This document shows positions 8,058 to 16,701 of a DNA stretch of 64,000 nt, in pieces. Each line of letters opens with the position of its first letter. The stretch's first letter is position 1. The translations under genes were made by a program, and so were the position numbers. This DNA comes from Desulfobacterales bacterium (lineage in GTDB: Bacteria > Desulfobacterota > Desulfobacteria > Desulfobacterales > Desulfosarcinaceae): positions 248,001 through 312,000 of the forward strand of contig JACRDD010000019.1 of NCBI GenBank assembly GCA_016218685.1, written 5' to 3'. The notes under the pieces were generated by a model. It was not told the origin of the DNA and searched no databases. It saw only the letters and a list, made by a program, of their open reading frames with translations.

Positions 8058-9542
8058 TCAGCGGGATTTTCTTTGTCCGGATGCCGCGTTAGGCTGAACC
8101 GCGGGCAAGGTAAAACTGAAGGTCGTGCCTTTGCCCACCTGGCTTTCCACCCAGATGGTGCCGCCGTGGGCCTCGACGATGTTCTTGGTGATGCTCAATC
8201 CCAACCCGACGCCGTCCAGGTGCTCCCGGACCGAGGTGCCCCGGTAAAATTTATTGAACAGCTTATCCAGATCCTCTTCGAGGATACCCGGACCAGTATC
8301 CACGATGCTGAAGGTCAGACGGTTGCGCTTGTCGAGCGTCCCCACCCGCACCCAAATCCTGGCCTGGGCGTCGGAAAATTTTACGGCATTGCCGATCAGA
8401 TTGAGAAAAACCTGCCGCAGGTATTGGGCATCACCCAGCACGTCAGGAGTTTCGGGCATAATCTCCGAGGTGATCTGCACGCGCTTGGCCTCGGCCGTGG
8501 GCCTCAAGCTGGCGATGCAGGTGGCCACCAGCGCATAGGTATCCACCGGCTCGTGGTGCAATTTCAAGGCGCCCGGCTCCAAACGCGAGGCCTGCATGAG
8601 ATGATTGAGCAAGTCGCAGATCCGGCCGATTTCACTCCCGGCGATTTCCAGGAACTTATGTTGCCTCGGATTGATGGGCCCCATGACCTCCTCCTCGATC
8701 ATGTTCACCGATTCGCGGATGGAGGTCAACGGCGTGCGGATTTCATGGCTGAGCATGGAGATGAAATCCGAACGCATCTGCTCTTCATGCTTGAGGCGGG
8801 CCGCCATCTCGTTAAAGGCCGTGGCCAGCTCCCCCAACTCATCTTTGGCATGGATTTTAAGGGGTTCGCTCTGCCGGTCCTTGGAGATGGAACGGATACC
8901 CCGCATCAGCTCCTTGAGCGGCCGGATGATCGAGTAGGCCAGAAAGACGACGCCCAACAACCCCACCAGACTGGAGACGCCCAATCCGATCAAGGCGTTG
9001 TGCACGGACTGAATACCCAAATGGTTGAGCTCGCGGGTGGCGCTTTCCACCTCCGATTGATTTTCGAACCGGGCCTGGGTGATTCTGGAAATCCAATCGT
9101 TGATCACCTTTTCGGGTATCCAGATCATCTCCGGCGGCAGGTTTTGTCCATCGACACCCTGTCCGCTGGGGGCAGCCGAGTACTGTTGGTAGGCGTCGTA
9201 GACCTCCTGCCAGTTGGCTGAAAGCGACTCGCCCTGGGCGCCCAAGGCCAGCACCTTGGCCAGGCCGGCCTCGAATTCGGTGCGGGCCTCGGCAAAGAAG
9301 TTGAGGTAATCCTCCTTTTGGAGCAGATGGTACTTTTTCTCGTTCTCCTCCATGCTGATCAGATTTTCCAGGAGGCGCTTGGAATAGTCGGATATGGCGT
9401 AATTGCGGCTGACGATGCGCTCGGAAATGTGCACCACCTCCTGAAAATTCATGTACAGCATCAGGATGGTGCCGTAAAAAATGGCCACCACGAAGAAGAA
9501 CCAAATCAATAATTTTCCGGTGATTCCGTATCTGGGGTCCAT
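8058..9542 (-). CDS. glrK: HAMP-domain sensor histidine kinase, GlrK/QseE-like
   Basis: A 494-residue kinase with two membrane helices (about residues 11-31 and 183-205) bounding a helical periplasmic sensor of some 150 residues. A HAMP linker follows (207-255), then the phospho-acceptor H266 in MLSHEIRTPLTSI. The ATPase domain shows the N box NLIGNAVKFS, G1 DTGPGI, F box FNKFYRG and G2 GVGLGLSITKN. All catalytic boxes are intact. It is first in the kinase-lipoprotein-regulator operon; the lipoprotein gene follows after 212 bases without an obvious terminator. The signal sensed is not evident. Confidence 0.88.
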   Translation of the reverse strand: MDPRYGITGKLLIWFFFVVAIFYGTILMLYMNFQEVVHISERIVSRNYAISDYSKRLLENLISMEENEKKYHLLQKEDYLNFFAEARTEFEAGLAKVLALGAQGESLSANWQEVYDAYQQYSAAPSGQGVDGQNLPPEMIWIPEKVINDWISRITQARFENQSEVESATRELNHLGIQSVHNALIGLGVSSLVGLLGVVFLAYSIIRPLKELMRGIRSISKDRQSEPLKIHAKDELGELATAFNEMAARLKHEEQMRSDFISMLSHEIRTPLTSIRESVNMIEEEVMGPINPRQHKFLEIAGSEIGRICDLLNHLMQASRLEPGALKLHHEPVDTYALVATCIASLRPTAEAKRVQITSEIMPETPDVLGDAQYLRQVFLNLIGNAVKFSDAQARIWVRVGTLDKRNRLTFSIVDTGPGILEEDLDKLFNKFYRGTSVREHLDGVGLGLSITKNIVEAHGGTIWVESQVGKGTTFSFTLPAVQPNAASGQRKSR

Positions 9543-9689
9543 ATCCTCGTTCTTTGCGACGCTAAAAGGCGATCACCCGGAATAAACCCGGCTGATCATA
9601 AATTCAGGCTGAAATTGGCGTTGGATGCCCCTGAAGCTCGGCCGGAAGGCTACTATAATTGCCGGGACAAATCAACGCGCCGTGAAAGT

Positions 9690-11207
9690 TCACCGAGCAG
9701 GAGGGATAAAAAAAGCCGCATGGTTGGATGTAAAAAGCGGCGGGTCCCGGCGCACGATGGGCTGTACCAGGGGGTGTTTCTTGAAAACGCGCTCCACGAA
9801 GCGCCGCGCCTTGGCCCGATCCCACCCTGATGGATGCTCAAAATCGCGGTAAAGGGCCAGGTCGCCGTCGTAAAAATCCCTCAGCGCCAACCCTGCCGCA
9901 TCGGGACTGCCCAATGGCAGGTTGAAAATGGCCAGGTTCAAAAAATCGATGGCGGCTGCATGCTCGGCCACGAAAGCCAGGGTGTCCCGGGCCGCGGCTT
10001 GGTCCTCGGCCGGCGTGCCGAACAACAGGTAAACATAAGCGGCAATGCCGGCCCGGCGCAGGTTGGCCAGCACACGGGAGGCCATCTCCAGGCGCACACC
10101 CTTGTCCAGGCGGTCGAGCACCGCCTGGTTGCCCGACTCCAGACCGATCTTGAGCATCCGGCACCCGGCGGCCGCCAACTGCAAACAAAAATCGGGATCG
10201 TCCAGAGGCGCTGCGATGCGCACGAACCCGTACCAGGGTGCGCCCGGCGGTTGGCGGCACAAGGCTTGGAGCAGGCCCGGCGACAGGGCGTTGTCCAGCA
10301 GATGGATCAGAACCGGCCGGGTCTGTTCGGTGAGTTGGCGCAACTGGGCGGCCGCCAGGCGATGGGGCAGCGGCTGAAAGGGCCGTTTTTCGGCCCGCTC
10401 GGGGCAAAAGGCGCAGCGCCGCCACCAGCAACCGGCCGAGGCGCTGAAGGGCAGAATGAAGCCGGGGCTCAGGTAGGGCAGCTCGCGCAATTGACTGTAA
10501 TCCGGGGCACCATCCCCATGGCTGAGGTGTCGGCCCGCGGCCTGGAGCAGGATCGCTTCGCCCGGCCCGGCCGCCACCTGATCGACCAGATCGGCCAGGC
10601 GATCGATGCGCCCGGGCCGCTGCATCCAGGAGGTGATCAAGCCGCCGCCCAGAATGATTTTGAGGCCCGGACGCTCGCGCTTGAGCACACCGATCAGGGC
10701 AAAAGCGCACAAGGCCTGGGAAAGGTAGTTGATCGAGATGCCCACCACCGAGGGGGACACGGCCGCCAGGCGGGGCAGCAACCCTTCCATATAATAGCCG
10801 TGGAACGGATTGCGCTCGGGCTGGTGCGCCGCCGCCCGCAAATCCGCGCTGCGCACAGGGGACCAACGCCCATCGCGATAGTCAGCCAAGCCCGGGCGGA
10901 CGCCCTCCGGCCCGCATTGCCCCAGCAGCCGTTCTACATCGGCCACGGCCCGGCGGTACGTATCGGGGCGATCATAAACTTCAGGTGAACACAGGCTTTT
11001 CAGATGACGGTCCAGGTGGCGATATGCCCGTTGGGACCAGGTATCGGCGCCGGGCTGGACGCGGGCCAGCAGATAGCGCAGGCCCTCCAGGTTGGCGTCG
11101 ATGAGCGTGCAGCCAACCCCATGGTCGCGCAGCGCCCCGGCCAGGCGGGCGATGCCGGCTGGCGGCTCGCTGGGCTTGACCACCGGCGGATGGATCAGAA
11201 CGATCAT
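9690..11207 (-). CDS. B12-binding-type radical SAM protein
   Basis: A 505-residue protein with an N-terminal Rossmann-like domain of the cobalamin-binding radical SAM group (IVLIHPPVVKPSEPPAGIARLAGALR). A radical SAM core starts around residue 255. The cluster-binding cysteines are in GCWWRRCAFCPE, spaced C-x4-C-x2-C rather than the classic C-x3-C-x2-C. The later motif LKIGLESGNQAVLDRLDKG is typical of the family. Its start overlaps the MFS gene stop by four bases (ATGA), so the two are translationally coupled. No methyl- or RiPP-type substrate is indicated by the neighbours, so the reaction is unknown. Confidence 0.82.
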   Translation of the reverse strand: MIVLIHPPVVKPSEPPAGIARLAGALRDHGVGCTLIDANLEGLRYLLARVQPGADTWSQRAYRHLDRHLKSLCSPEVYDRPDTYRRAVADVERLLGQCGPEGVRPGLADYRDGRWSPVRSADLRAAAHQPERNPFHGYYMEGLLPRLAAVSPSVVGISINYLSQALCAFALIGVLKRERPGLKIILGGGLITSWMQRPGRIDRLADLVDQVAAGPGEAILLQAAGRHLSHGDGAPDYSQLRELPYLSPGFILPFSASAGCWWRRCAFCPERAEKRPFQPLPHRLAAAQLRQLTEQTRPVLIHLLDNALSPGLLQALCRQPPGAPWYGFVRIAAPLDDPDFCLQLAAAGCRMLKIGLESGNQAVLDRLDKGVRLEMASRVLANLRRAGIAAYVYLLFGTPAEDQAAARDTLAFVAEHAAAIDFLNLAIFNLPLGSPDAAGLALRDFYDGDLALYRDFEHPSGWDRAKARRFVERVFKKHPLVQPIVRRDPPLFTSNHAAFFIPPAR

Positions 11208-12514
11208 CGTTCATCCTTTTCCACCATTTGGCGGCAATGGGTCTCGCGCACGAAGCAGAGCAACACCAGGGCCACGGCCATCCAGGCCAGCATCAGGCCG
11301 AAACCGGCCTGATAGGCCGCCGTGCCGTAAATACGCACACCATCGGCCGTCTGGCCCTCCCATTTTTGGTCGAGCATCCAGCCCACGGCCGGCTGCAGCA
11401 CCATGGGACCGACCATCACCCCCATGTTGGTCACGCCCGAGATGGTGCCGGACAGGCGTTCGGGCACCGACTCCTTGGCGATCGAAAAGGTGACGATCAT
11501 GACGCTGGAGCTGAAGGCGGTGACGAGCAGCAGGGCCACCAGGACCGGAAGGGGAACCCCGGGGATATAGAAAGCCGCGGTCCAGCCCGTTAGGGTCAGG
11601 GCGCAGCCGAGGATATAAAGCGGCTTGCGGCGGCCCAGGCGATCGGAGAGCCAGCCGAAGAACGGACTTCCCAAGGCCAGGGAGACCATCATGGCCGAAG
11701 TTACCAGGGCGGCCCGGGCAGCCGGCAAACCGTGGTGGGTGGAGAGATAGGGCACGCCCCAGAGCCCGGCGAAGGTGAGCATGCTGCCGGTCATGGCACC
11801 GGGGATCGCCATCATCAGTACCGTGTTGCGATAACGGTACACTTCCAAGATGCCGGCAGTGATGCTCTTGAAGGAGACGCGCGCTTTTTCTCCGCAGCGC
11901 GGCAGCCAGTCGCCATAACCTTTCTCATGGGGAAAGTCCCGCACCCAGATCCAGATGGCCGCGCCCACCGCCAAGGTGGCCGCCGCCACGATGAGCAGCA
12001 CGCTGCGCCAGCCGAAGCGGTCCATGAGCAGCCGCAGCGGCGTACCGGCAAAGACCGCGCCGCCGATGCCGCACAGAACGGCCATTCCCGAGACCATGGC
12101 GTAAAAACGAGGGGGGAACCATTGGGTGGCCAGCTTGAGCAACGAGACGAAGGCCACGGCCACCGAACCGCCAATGAGCAGCCGTCCGGCGGCGGCCCAG
12201 AAGAAGGTGGGTGCCAGGGCGAACAGGATCGTGCCCATGACCGCCACCAGGGCGCCGACACCCAGCAGGCGGCGCGGCCCCAGGCTATCGGTCAACACAC
12301 CGGTGGGCACCTGCATGGCCACATAGCTGTAAAAGTAAAAGGCCGCCAGACTGCCCAGGGCTCCGGCCCCCAGATGAAACTCCCGCATCAGGGCCTCGGT
12401 CATGACTGCCGGCGCCACGCGATGGAACATGGCCATGAGGTAAAAGAGCGCCCCCAGTCCCCAGACGAACCAGGCGGCGGTCAGCGGCGGCGGGGAGGCG
12501 GAGGTCGATGACAT
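11204..12514 (-). CDS. Major facilitator superfamily transporter
   Basis: A 436-residue carrier with twelve predicted membrane segments in two halves. MFS signature loops appear as GVLTDSLGPRRLLGVGAL after helix 2 and GWLSDRLGRRKPLYILG after helix 8. The start at 12514 has AAGG upstream; longer forms would run into the neighbouring methylene-tetrahydrofolate reductase gene. The pattern is that of the anion:cation symporter/glycerol-3-phosphate-type MFS groups (WFPPRFYAMVSGM near helix 5). Substrate is unknown. The coupled radical SAM gene downstream suggests that the two act on the same metabolite. Confidence 0.85.
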   Translation of the reverse strand: MSSTSASPPPLTAAWFVWGLGALFYLMAMFHRVAPAVMTEALMREFHLGAGALGSLAAFYFYSYVAMQVPTGVLTDSLGPRRLLGVGALVAVMGTILFALAPTFFWAAAGRLLIGGSVAVAFVSLLKLATQWFPPRFYAMVSGMAVLCGIGGAVFAGTPLRLLMDRFGWRSVLLIVAAATLAVGAAIWIWVRDFPHEKGYGDWLPRCGEKARVSFKSITAGILEVYRYRNTVLMMAIPGAMTGSMLTFAGLWGVPYLSTHHGLPAARAALVTSAMMVSLALGSPFFGWLSDRLGRRKPLYILGCALTLTGWTAAFYIPGVPLPVLVALLLVTAFSSSVMIVTFSIAKESVPERLSGTISGVTNMGVMVGPMVLQPAVGWMLDQKWEGQTADGVRIYGTAAYQAGFGLMLAWMAVALVLLCFVRETHCRQMVEKDER

Positions 12515-12581
12515 AAGGCCCTTCAGGGTAAATGGTTCTTGTCGAACAAGGGCCGCACTATAGTGGTGGCCTCCGAGGGTG

Positions 12582-14138
12582 TCAATCGATGGCTTGCAGC
12601 CGGCAACTCCCGGCCCGGCAGCGCAGGGCGATTTCATTGGAGGCGCTCTGATGGTCTCGGCCCAGGTGGAAATTGAGCCAGGAAGAACTCTGGTTCAACT
12701 CCCACATGCGCGGCGGCACGCAACCTCGAATCAATTCCTGAATGCGGCCAACGCCGCTCAGGCGTTTGTAGGCCCGAAACCAGATGCAGTAGCGCTCCGG
12801 GTGCACCTCGCACCGGCCGTCGAGGCTGCCGCCGCAGGCACCGTTGCGAATGTGCTTGGGGCACTGGGACTCGGGACAGAGAAAGGCCACGTGTTGAATG
12901 GCGCAGTCGCCGCACTTCTGGCACTCCAGGATGAATTGCTTGGCCGGGTCCTCCACCAGGTCGGTGAGCAGCTTGCGGCCCAGGTTGTCGTCCAGGTGCT
13001 CGGCCAAACGCCGGAACCAGGGGGCCAACGGGTGGGCCTGGTTGAAAAAAAGATCGTGGGCGCGGCTGAGGGAAGCATACAGCAGCCGTTCGCGCTGATG
13101 GACCCGCGGGGGTCCTGCTCCGAAACCCGGCGCATCGCTCCCATCGCCGGCCCGGGCCGCGAATGCATAAAATCCGCCCGCTTGGGGGAAGTCAAACTCT
13201 TCCAAAAACGATTCCCATTCGCCTTCGATTTGCGCCAGACGGTCGAGAATCCGGCCCACGACGTCATAGCGTTGGTGGATGCCGCCGATGTGGATGCCTT
13301 TGTAACCCAGCCCCTTGAGCACCGCCGCCAGGCGGGCGGCGCGTTCGATGGCCAGCCGCCGGCCCTCTTTTTTGTCGCGCCACTCTTGCTGGATGCGCGC
13401 CAGCAAAGCGTCGGTCACCACGGCGCCCGGCACCTTGCCTTGGTTCATGATGGCCGCAACCCTGGGATTGAGCAGATAGACCGACCCCAGCACCGGCACC
13501 TGGATGCACAGGTGCCGCATGACCCGGATCAGCTCCTGGAACTTGCGGGCGTCATAGCCCAGTTGGGTGATGATGAACTGGGCGCCGGCCGCGACCTTGC
13601 GACACAACTTGGCATACTGGGCAAAGCATTCGGCCTCGGTGCGCTTGAAGGGCGACACGGCGCAACCCGCGAAGAAGCAATCCGGATCGCCGGCCGCTTG
13701 CAGCCGCTCGCTGAGCATCCCCAGCATGATCTGCAACTGCACCGAATCCAGATCGAATACCGGTGCCCCCTGGCCGCCGAAGCCCTGGCCGGAATAATCG
13801 CCGTTGAGCGCCAGGATATTCTTCATGCCCATGCGCGCCAGTTGCAGCGCACGGCTCTCCATGCCCACGCGGTTCATGTCGCGGCAGGTGAAATGCACGA
13901 TGGTATCCATGCCCATATTGAAAATGTCGTGGCCGATTACATCCGGGCTCAACGAGGGGTTGCCGCCCGGATTGTCGGTGATCGACACTGCCGATACCCG
14001 GCCGTCGGCGAAGGCCTCCCGGGAGATGCCCATGACCGCGTCCAGGGCGCGGCCCAGATGCTCCCGGCCGGGCACCAGCTCCAGGGTCACCACGAAATGC
14101 TTCTCCTTGAGGAGATCGTTTTGAAAAACGCGCAGCAT
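12582..14138 (-). CDS. metF: Fused methylenetetrahydrofolate reductase MetF-MetV
   Basis: A 518-residue protein in which an N-terminal MetF TIM barrel (about 1-300; VTLELVPGR, SITDNPGG, HFTCRDMNR, ALNGD, CFFAGCAVSPFKR, FIITQLGYD) is joined to a C-terminal MTHFR_C/MetV-type domain with many cysteines (C406, C409, C412, C421, C426, C435, C443, C451). MetF reduces 5,10-methylene- to 5-methyl-tetrahydrofolate with FAD; MetV is the zinc-containing partner found with MetF in acetogens and other Wood-Ljungdahl organisms. Here both parts are one chain. AAAGGA precedes the ATG. The MFS and radical SAM genes follow on the same strand and may be co-transcribed. Confidence 0.88.
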   Translation of the reverse strand: MLRVFQNDLLKEKHFVVTLELVPGREHLGRALDAVMGISREAFADGRVSAVSITDNPGGNPSLSPDVIGHDIFNMGMDTIVHFTCRDMNRVGMESRALQLARMGMKNILALNGDYSGQGFGGQGAPVFDLDSVQLQIMLGMLSERLQAAGDPDCFFAGCAVSPFKRTEAECFAQYAKLCRKVAAGAQFIITQLGYDARKFQELIRVMRHLCIQVPVLGSVYLLNPRVAAIMNQGKVPGAVVTDALLARIQQEWRDKKEGRRLAIERAARLAAVLKGLGYKGIHIGGIHQRYDVVGRILDRLAQIEGEWESFLEEFDFPQAGGFYAFAARAGDGSDAPGFGAGPPRVHQRERLLYASLSRAHDLFFNQAHPLAPWFRRLAEHLDDNLGRKLLTDLVEDPAKQFILECQKCGDCAIQHVAFLCPESQCPKHIRNGACGGSLDGRCEVHPERYCIWFRAYKRLSGVGRIQELIRGCVPPRMWELNQSSSWLNFHLGRDHQSASNEIALRCRAGSCRLQAID

Positions 14139-14352
14139 GAACTATTCCTTTCCGGGATGCGGTGCCCTCGACGATGACCCAATCGATGCCGATGGTGAAG
14201 GCGCGTCTTGAGAGCCAACCCTTTATCCATAAACTCGATTGGCCCGCAGGTCAAACCCTCGACAAGCGAACGGCGATGGGCTATTGCTCGCTATATCCGC
14301 GCGCGGCAGGCCGCGCCCCTGCGCAAAACCTTTGGCCCCTTGGAGGTTTCCC

Positions 14353-15075
14353 ATGCAAAAGAAATGGATCGTTGCGATCGGCTGTTGTTCGATCTTCATC
14401 GCGGCTTGCCAGGGTGGCCTGGCCGGGGTGATGGACCAGGTGACGCAGATGCAGACCGGTCAGCCCTTGACGCAGAACGAGATCATCGCCGGATTGAAGC
14501 AGGCCCTGGAGGTGGGGACCGGCAACGCGGTGGCGTTGACTTCGAAAACCGACGGCTACTTCAAAAATCCGCAGATCAAAATTCCGCTGCCGGAACAGGT
14601 GCGCAAGGCGGAAGATCTGCTGCGCACGGTGGGGTTCGGCGATCAAGTGTCGGCCTTTGAAAAAAGCATGAACCGCGCCGCCGAGCGGGCCGCGCCCGAA
14701 GCCAAGGCCCTTTTCGTCACCGCCATCAAGCAGATGACCTTCGCCGATGCCAAAAAGATTCTCCAAGGCCGGGAGAACGAAGCCACGCTTTACTTCAAGG
14801 AGAAGACTTCCCAGCCGCTGGCCCAACGCTTCAATCCCCTGGTGCATAACGCCATGGCCGAGGTAGGGGTCACGCGTTACTATCAATCCATCGAATCCAA
14901 GCTGCGGGTCCTGCCCCTGGGCGGCAGCCTGAACTTGGACCTGGACCGGTATGTCACCGACAAGGCCCTGGAGGGCTTGTTCTTCATGCTGGCCCAGGAA
15001 GAGGCCAAGATCCGCAAGGACCCGGCCGCGCGGGTGACCGAGCTGCTCAAAAGAGTATTCGGCGCCCAGAGCTAA
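14353..15075 (+). CDS. DUF4197 family lipoprotein
   Basis: A 240-residue protein with signal sequence and lipobox IAAC (C19), so it is probably a membrane-anchored lipoprotein. The remainder has the DUF4197 pattern: [35 protein letters not shown], then [20 protein letters not shown], and near the end [20 protein letters not shown] followed by [18 protein letters not shown] (each read as separate short motifs). The ATG at 14353 has GGAGG seven bases upstream; an upstream in-frame ATG gives no signal peptide at the N-terminus. The molecular role of the family is unknown. It stands alone, divergent from metF. Confidence 0.85.
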   Translation: MQKKWIVAIGCCSIFIAACQGGLAGVMDQVTQMQTGQPLTQNEIIAGLKQALEVGTGNAVALTSKTDGYFKNPQIKIPLPEQVRKAEDLLRTVGFGDQVSAFEKSMNRAAERAAPEAKALFVTAIKQMTFADAKKILQGRENEATLYFKEKTSQPLAQRFNPLVHNAMAEVGVTRYYQSIESKLRVLPLGGSLNLDLDRYVTDKALEGLFFMLAQEEAKIRKDPAARVTELLKRVFGAQS

Positions 15076-15257
15076 AACCTGCCCCTTCTGCCCGGCTCCG
15101 GGCATAGGATTTTCGAAGACAATTTTTAGGAACCGCCTTATTGCCAAACACTTTCCGGCAAAGTAGGTAGACCGGACAAAACGATTCTATGTCCCTGGCA
15201 TGGGCATATCCAGTAAAATCACCCCGTCCCGAACAGCAACCAAAAGAGGAGATGAAC

Positions 15258-16607
15258 GTGAAAAAGAATTTCGCTTGGCCTATTGTTCTCTTGTGCCTGG
15301 TGCTGGTGTTCGGCGCCTGCGATGGCGGATCGAGCAGCAGTTCCAGTTCCAGCAGCAGCTCCAGCTCCAGCGGTTGTAACGGCTCCAGCAGCAGTTCCAG
15401 TTCGAGCAGCAGTTCGAGTTCGAGCAGCAGTAGCAGTTCCAGCAGTTCGAGCGGCGGCTACAGCGATCCCGGCACCGCTGCTTTTGCCCTGGTGCCGGAC
15501 AGCCAGGTGGCCGATGTGTGCAAAATGGACCCGGCGCTGCTCAAGGCCGCCGACAGCGAGATCGGTGCCCCATATATCGTCGTGCGCTATGGCAAGCTGT
15601 GTCACCAGTACCTGCCCTCGGGAAGCGACCGGGCCAGCGAGTTGTATTCCGCCACCAAAACCATGGGAGCGGTGGTGACCGGCATCGCCGCCTATGAAAC
15701 GCGCAATTTGGCGCGCACGGGCCGCAAGACCGGCCCGCTGTCCGATACCGACCGGGTGGATCACTGGCTCGACAGCTTCAGCTACAACGCCAACGCCCAG
15801 GTGGCCCACGTCCTGGCCATGGTGGCCCAAAACAGCAGCCTGATCGACGGCAATATGCAGTATCAATACGATACGGTCGGCAGCACCCAGATCAACAGTC
15901 TAAGCAACATCATCAATGCCGCCGTTGCCCAGGATTCCGCACGGCTGGGCAGCAACATCGAGCAGTTCACGCGCAAATTTCTCTTCCAGCCGTTGGGCAT
16001 GACCAACTCCACCTGGACCAGCGGGTCTTCCAACAAGACCTTCGCCTACACCTGGTCCTCCACCTTGCACGACATGGCGCGCCTGGGGCTCTTGATCCTG
16101 CACCGCGGCATGTACAACGGCAAGCGCGTTCTTTCGGAAAGCTGGATCTACCGCATGACCCATCCGTCTTTCGAAGAGTCCAATACCGCCTACGGCTATC
16201 TCACCTGGCTCAACTCCCGGGGCGGCGGCACGGGCCCGGCCGAGGGCATCTCTGACACGGGCGACCCGTGTGCACCGGCGGCCCTTTGGAACAGCTATCC
16301 GCACACGCTCTCCACTTATCCGGATTGCAATGCCAGCCCGGGCTATGGCTGCACCCAGATCAACGATATGGGCGTGTGGAGCGCCCAGGGGCTGGGCGGC
16401 CAGTTCATCGTGGGCCATCCCGGACTCGATCTGCTGATCGTGGCCAAGAACTACGACACCGGCACCGGCCCGGTGAGCTTGTGGGACGCCGTGCGGCCGG
16501 CCGTGGTGGCCAAGGACCCGATCTTCACGGGCAACGAGCCGGCTTTCTGCGCAGCCTATGCCGGCACTACCCATGCGCCGGATATGCCCACCCAACCCAA
16601 GCCGTAA
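15258..16607 (+). CDS. Poly-serine lipoprotein with beta-lactamase-type serine hydrolase domain
   Basis: About 449 residues. A lipobox VFGAC is followed at once by two serine runs (14 and some 23 residues) split by a short Gly-Cys-Asn-Gly piece, then a domain of the class C beta-lactamase/NylB-like fold. The nucleophile motif S-x-x-K is seen in SATKTMG; GGQFIVGHPGLDLLIV matches the late H-x-G strand. The tyrosine motif expected as Y-x-N appears as YDT in QYDTVGS. GTG 15258 is chosen over ATG 15252 because the GAGGAG site lies six bases before the GTG but directly abuts the ATG. The serine run is probably a flexible tether between membrane and enzyme. A terminator follows. Substrate unknown. 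Confidence 0.78.
   Translation: MKKNFAWPIVLLCLVLVFGACDGGSSSSSSSSSSSSSSGCNGSSSSSSSSSSSSSSSSSSSSSSSGGYSDPGTAAFALVPDSQVADVCKMDPALLKAADSEIGAPYIVVRYGKLCHQYLPSGSDRASELYSATKTMGAVVTGIAAYETRNLARTGRKTGPLSDTDRVDHWLDSFSYNANAQVAHVLAMVAQNSSLIDGNMQYQYDTVGSTQINSLSNIINAAVAQDSARLGSNIEQFTRKFLFQPLGMTNSTWTSGSSNKTFAYTWSSTLHDMARLGLLILHRGMYNGKRVLSESWIYRMTHPSFEESNTAYGYLTWLNSRGGGTGPAEGISDTGDPCAPAALWNSYPHTLSTYPDCNASPGYGCTQINDMGVWSAQGLGGQFIVGHPGLDLLIVAKNYDTGTGPVSLWDAVRPAVVAKDPIFTGNEPAFCAAYAGTTHAPDMPTQPKP
15330..15452 (+). repeat. Serine-codon microrepeat encoding a poly-Ser linker
   Basis: About 120 bases built from mixed agc, agt, tcg, tcc and tca serine codons, with one short interruption. The codon mix means that the amino acid run is selected, not just a slippage product of one triplet. 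Confidence 0.85.
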
Positions 16608-16630
16608 TCCGATCCGAATCCGATTAAAAC

Positions 16631-16670
16631 ATGAGGGCTCCGGTGGTTCGCCCACCGGAGCCCTTGGTTT
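16631..16670. terminator. Bidirectional terminator between hydrolase and beta-propeller genes
   Basis: A perfect 12-bp stem (16635-16646 with 16652-16663) and loop TTCGC, between two convergent genes. A-rich sequence lies left and TTGGTTT right. Confidence 0.85.
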
Positions 16671-16701
16671 ATTGGGATCTGCCGACGTTAATGGCCGGGC
16701 A

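Noticed and set aside
15330..15452. Short tandem repeats as a CRISPR-like or satellite array
   Set aside because: They are in-frame mixed serine codons inside a lipoprotein gene, with no spacers.
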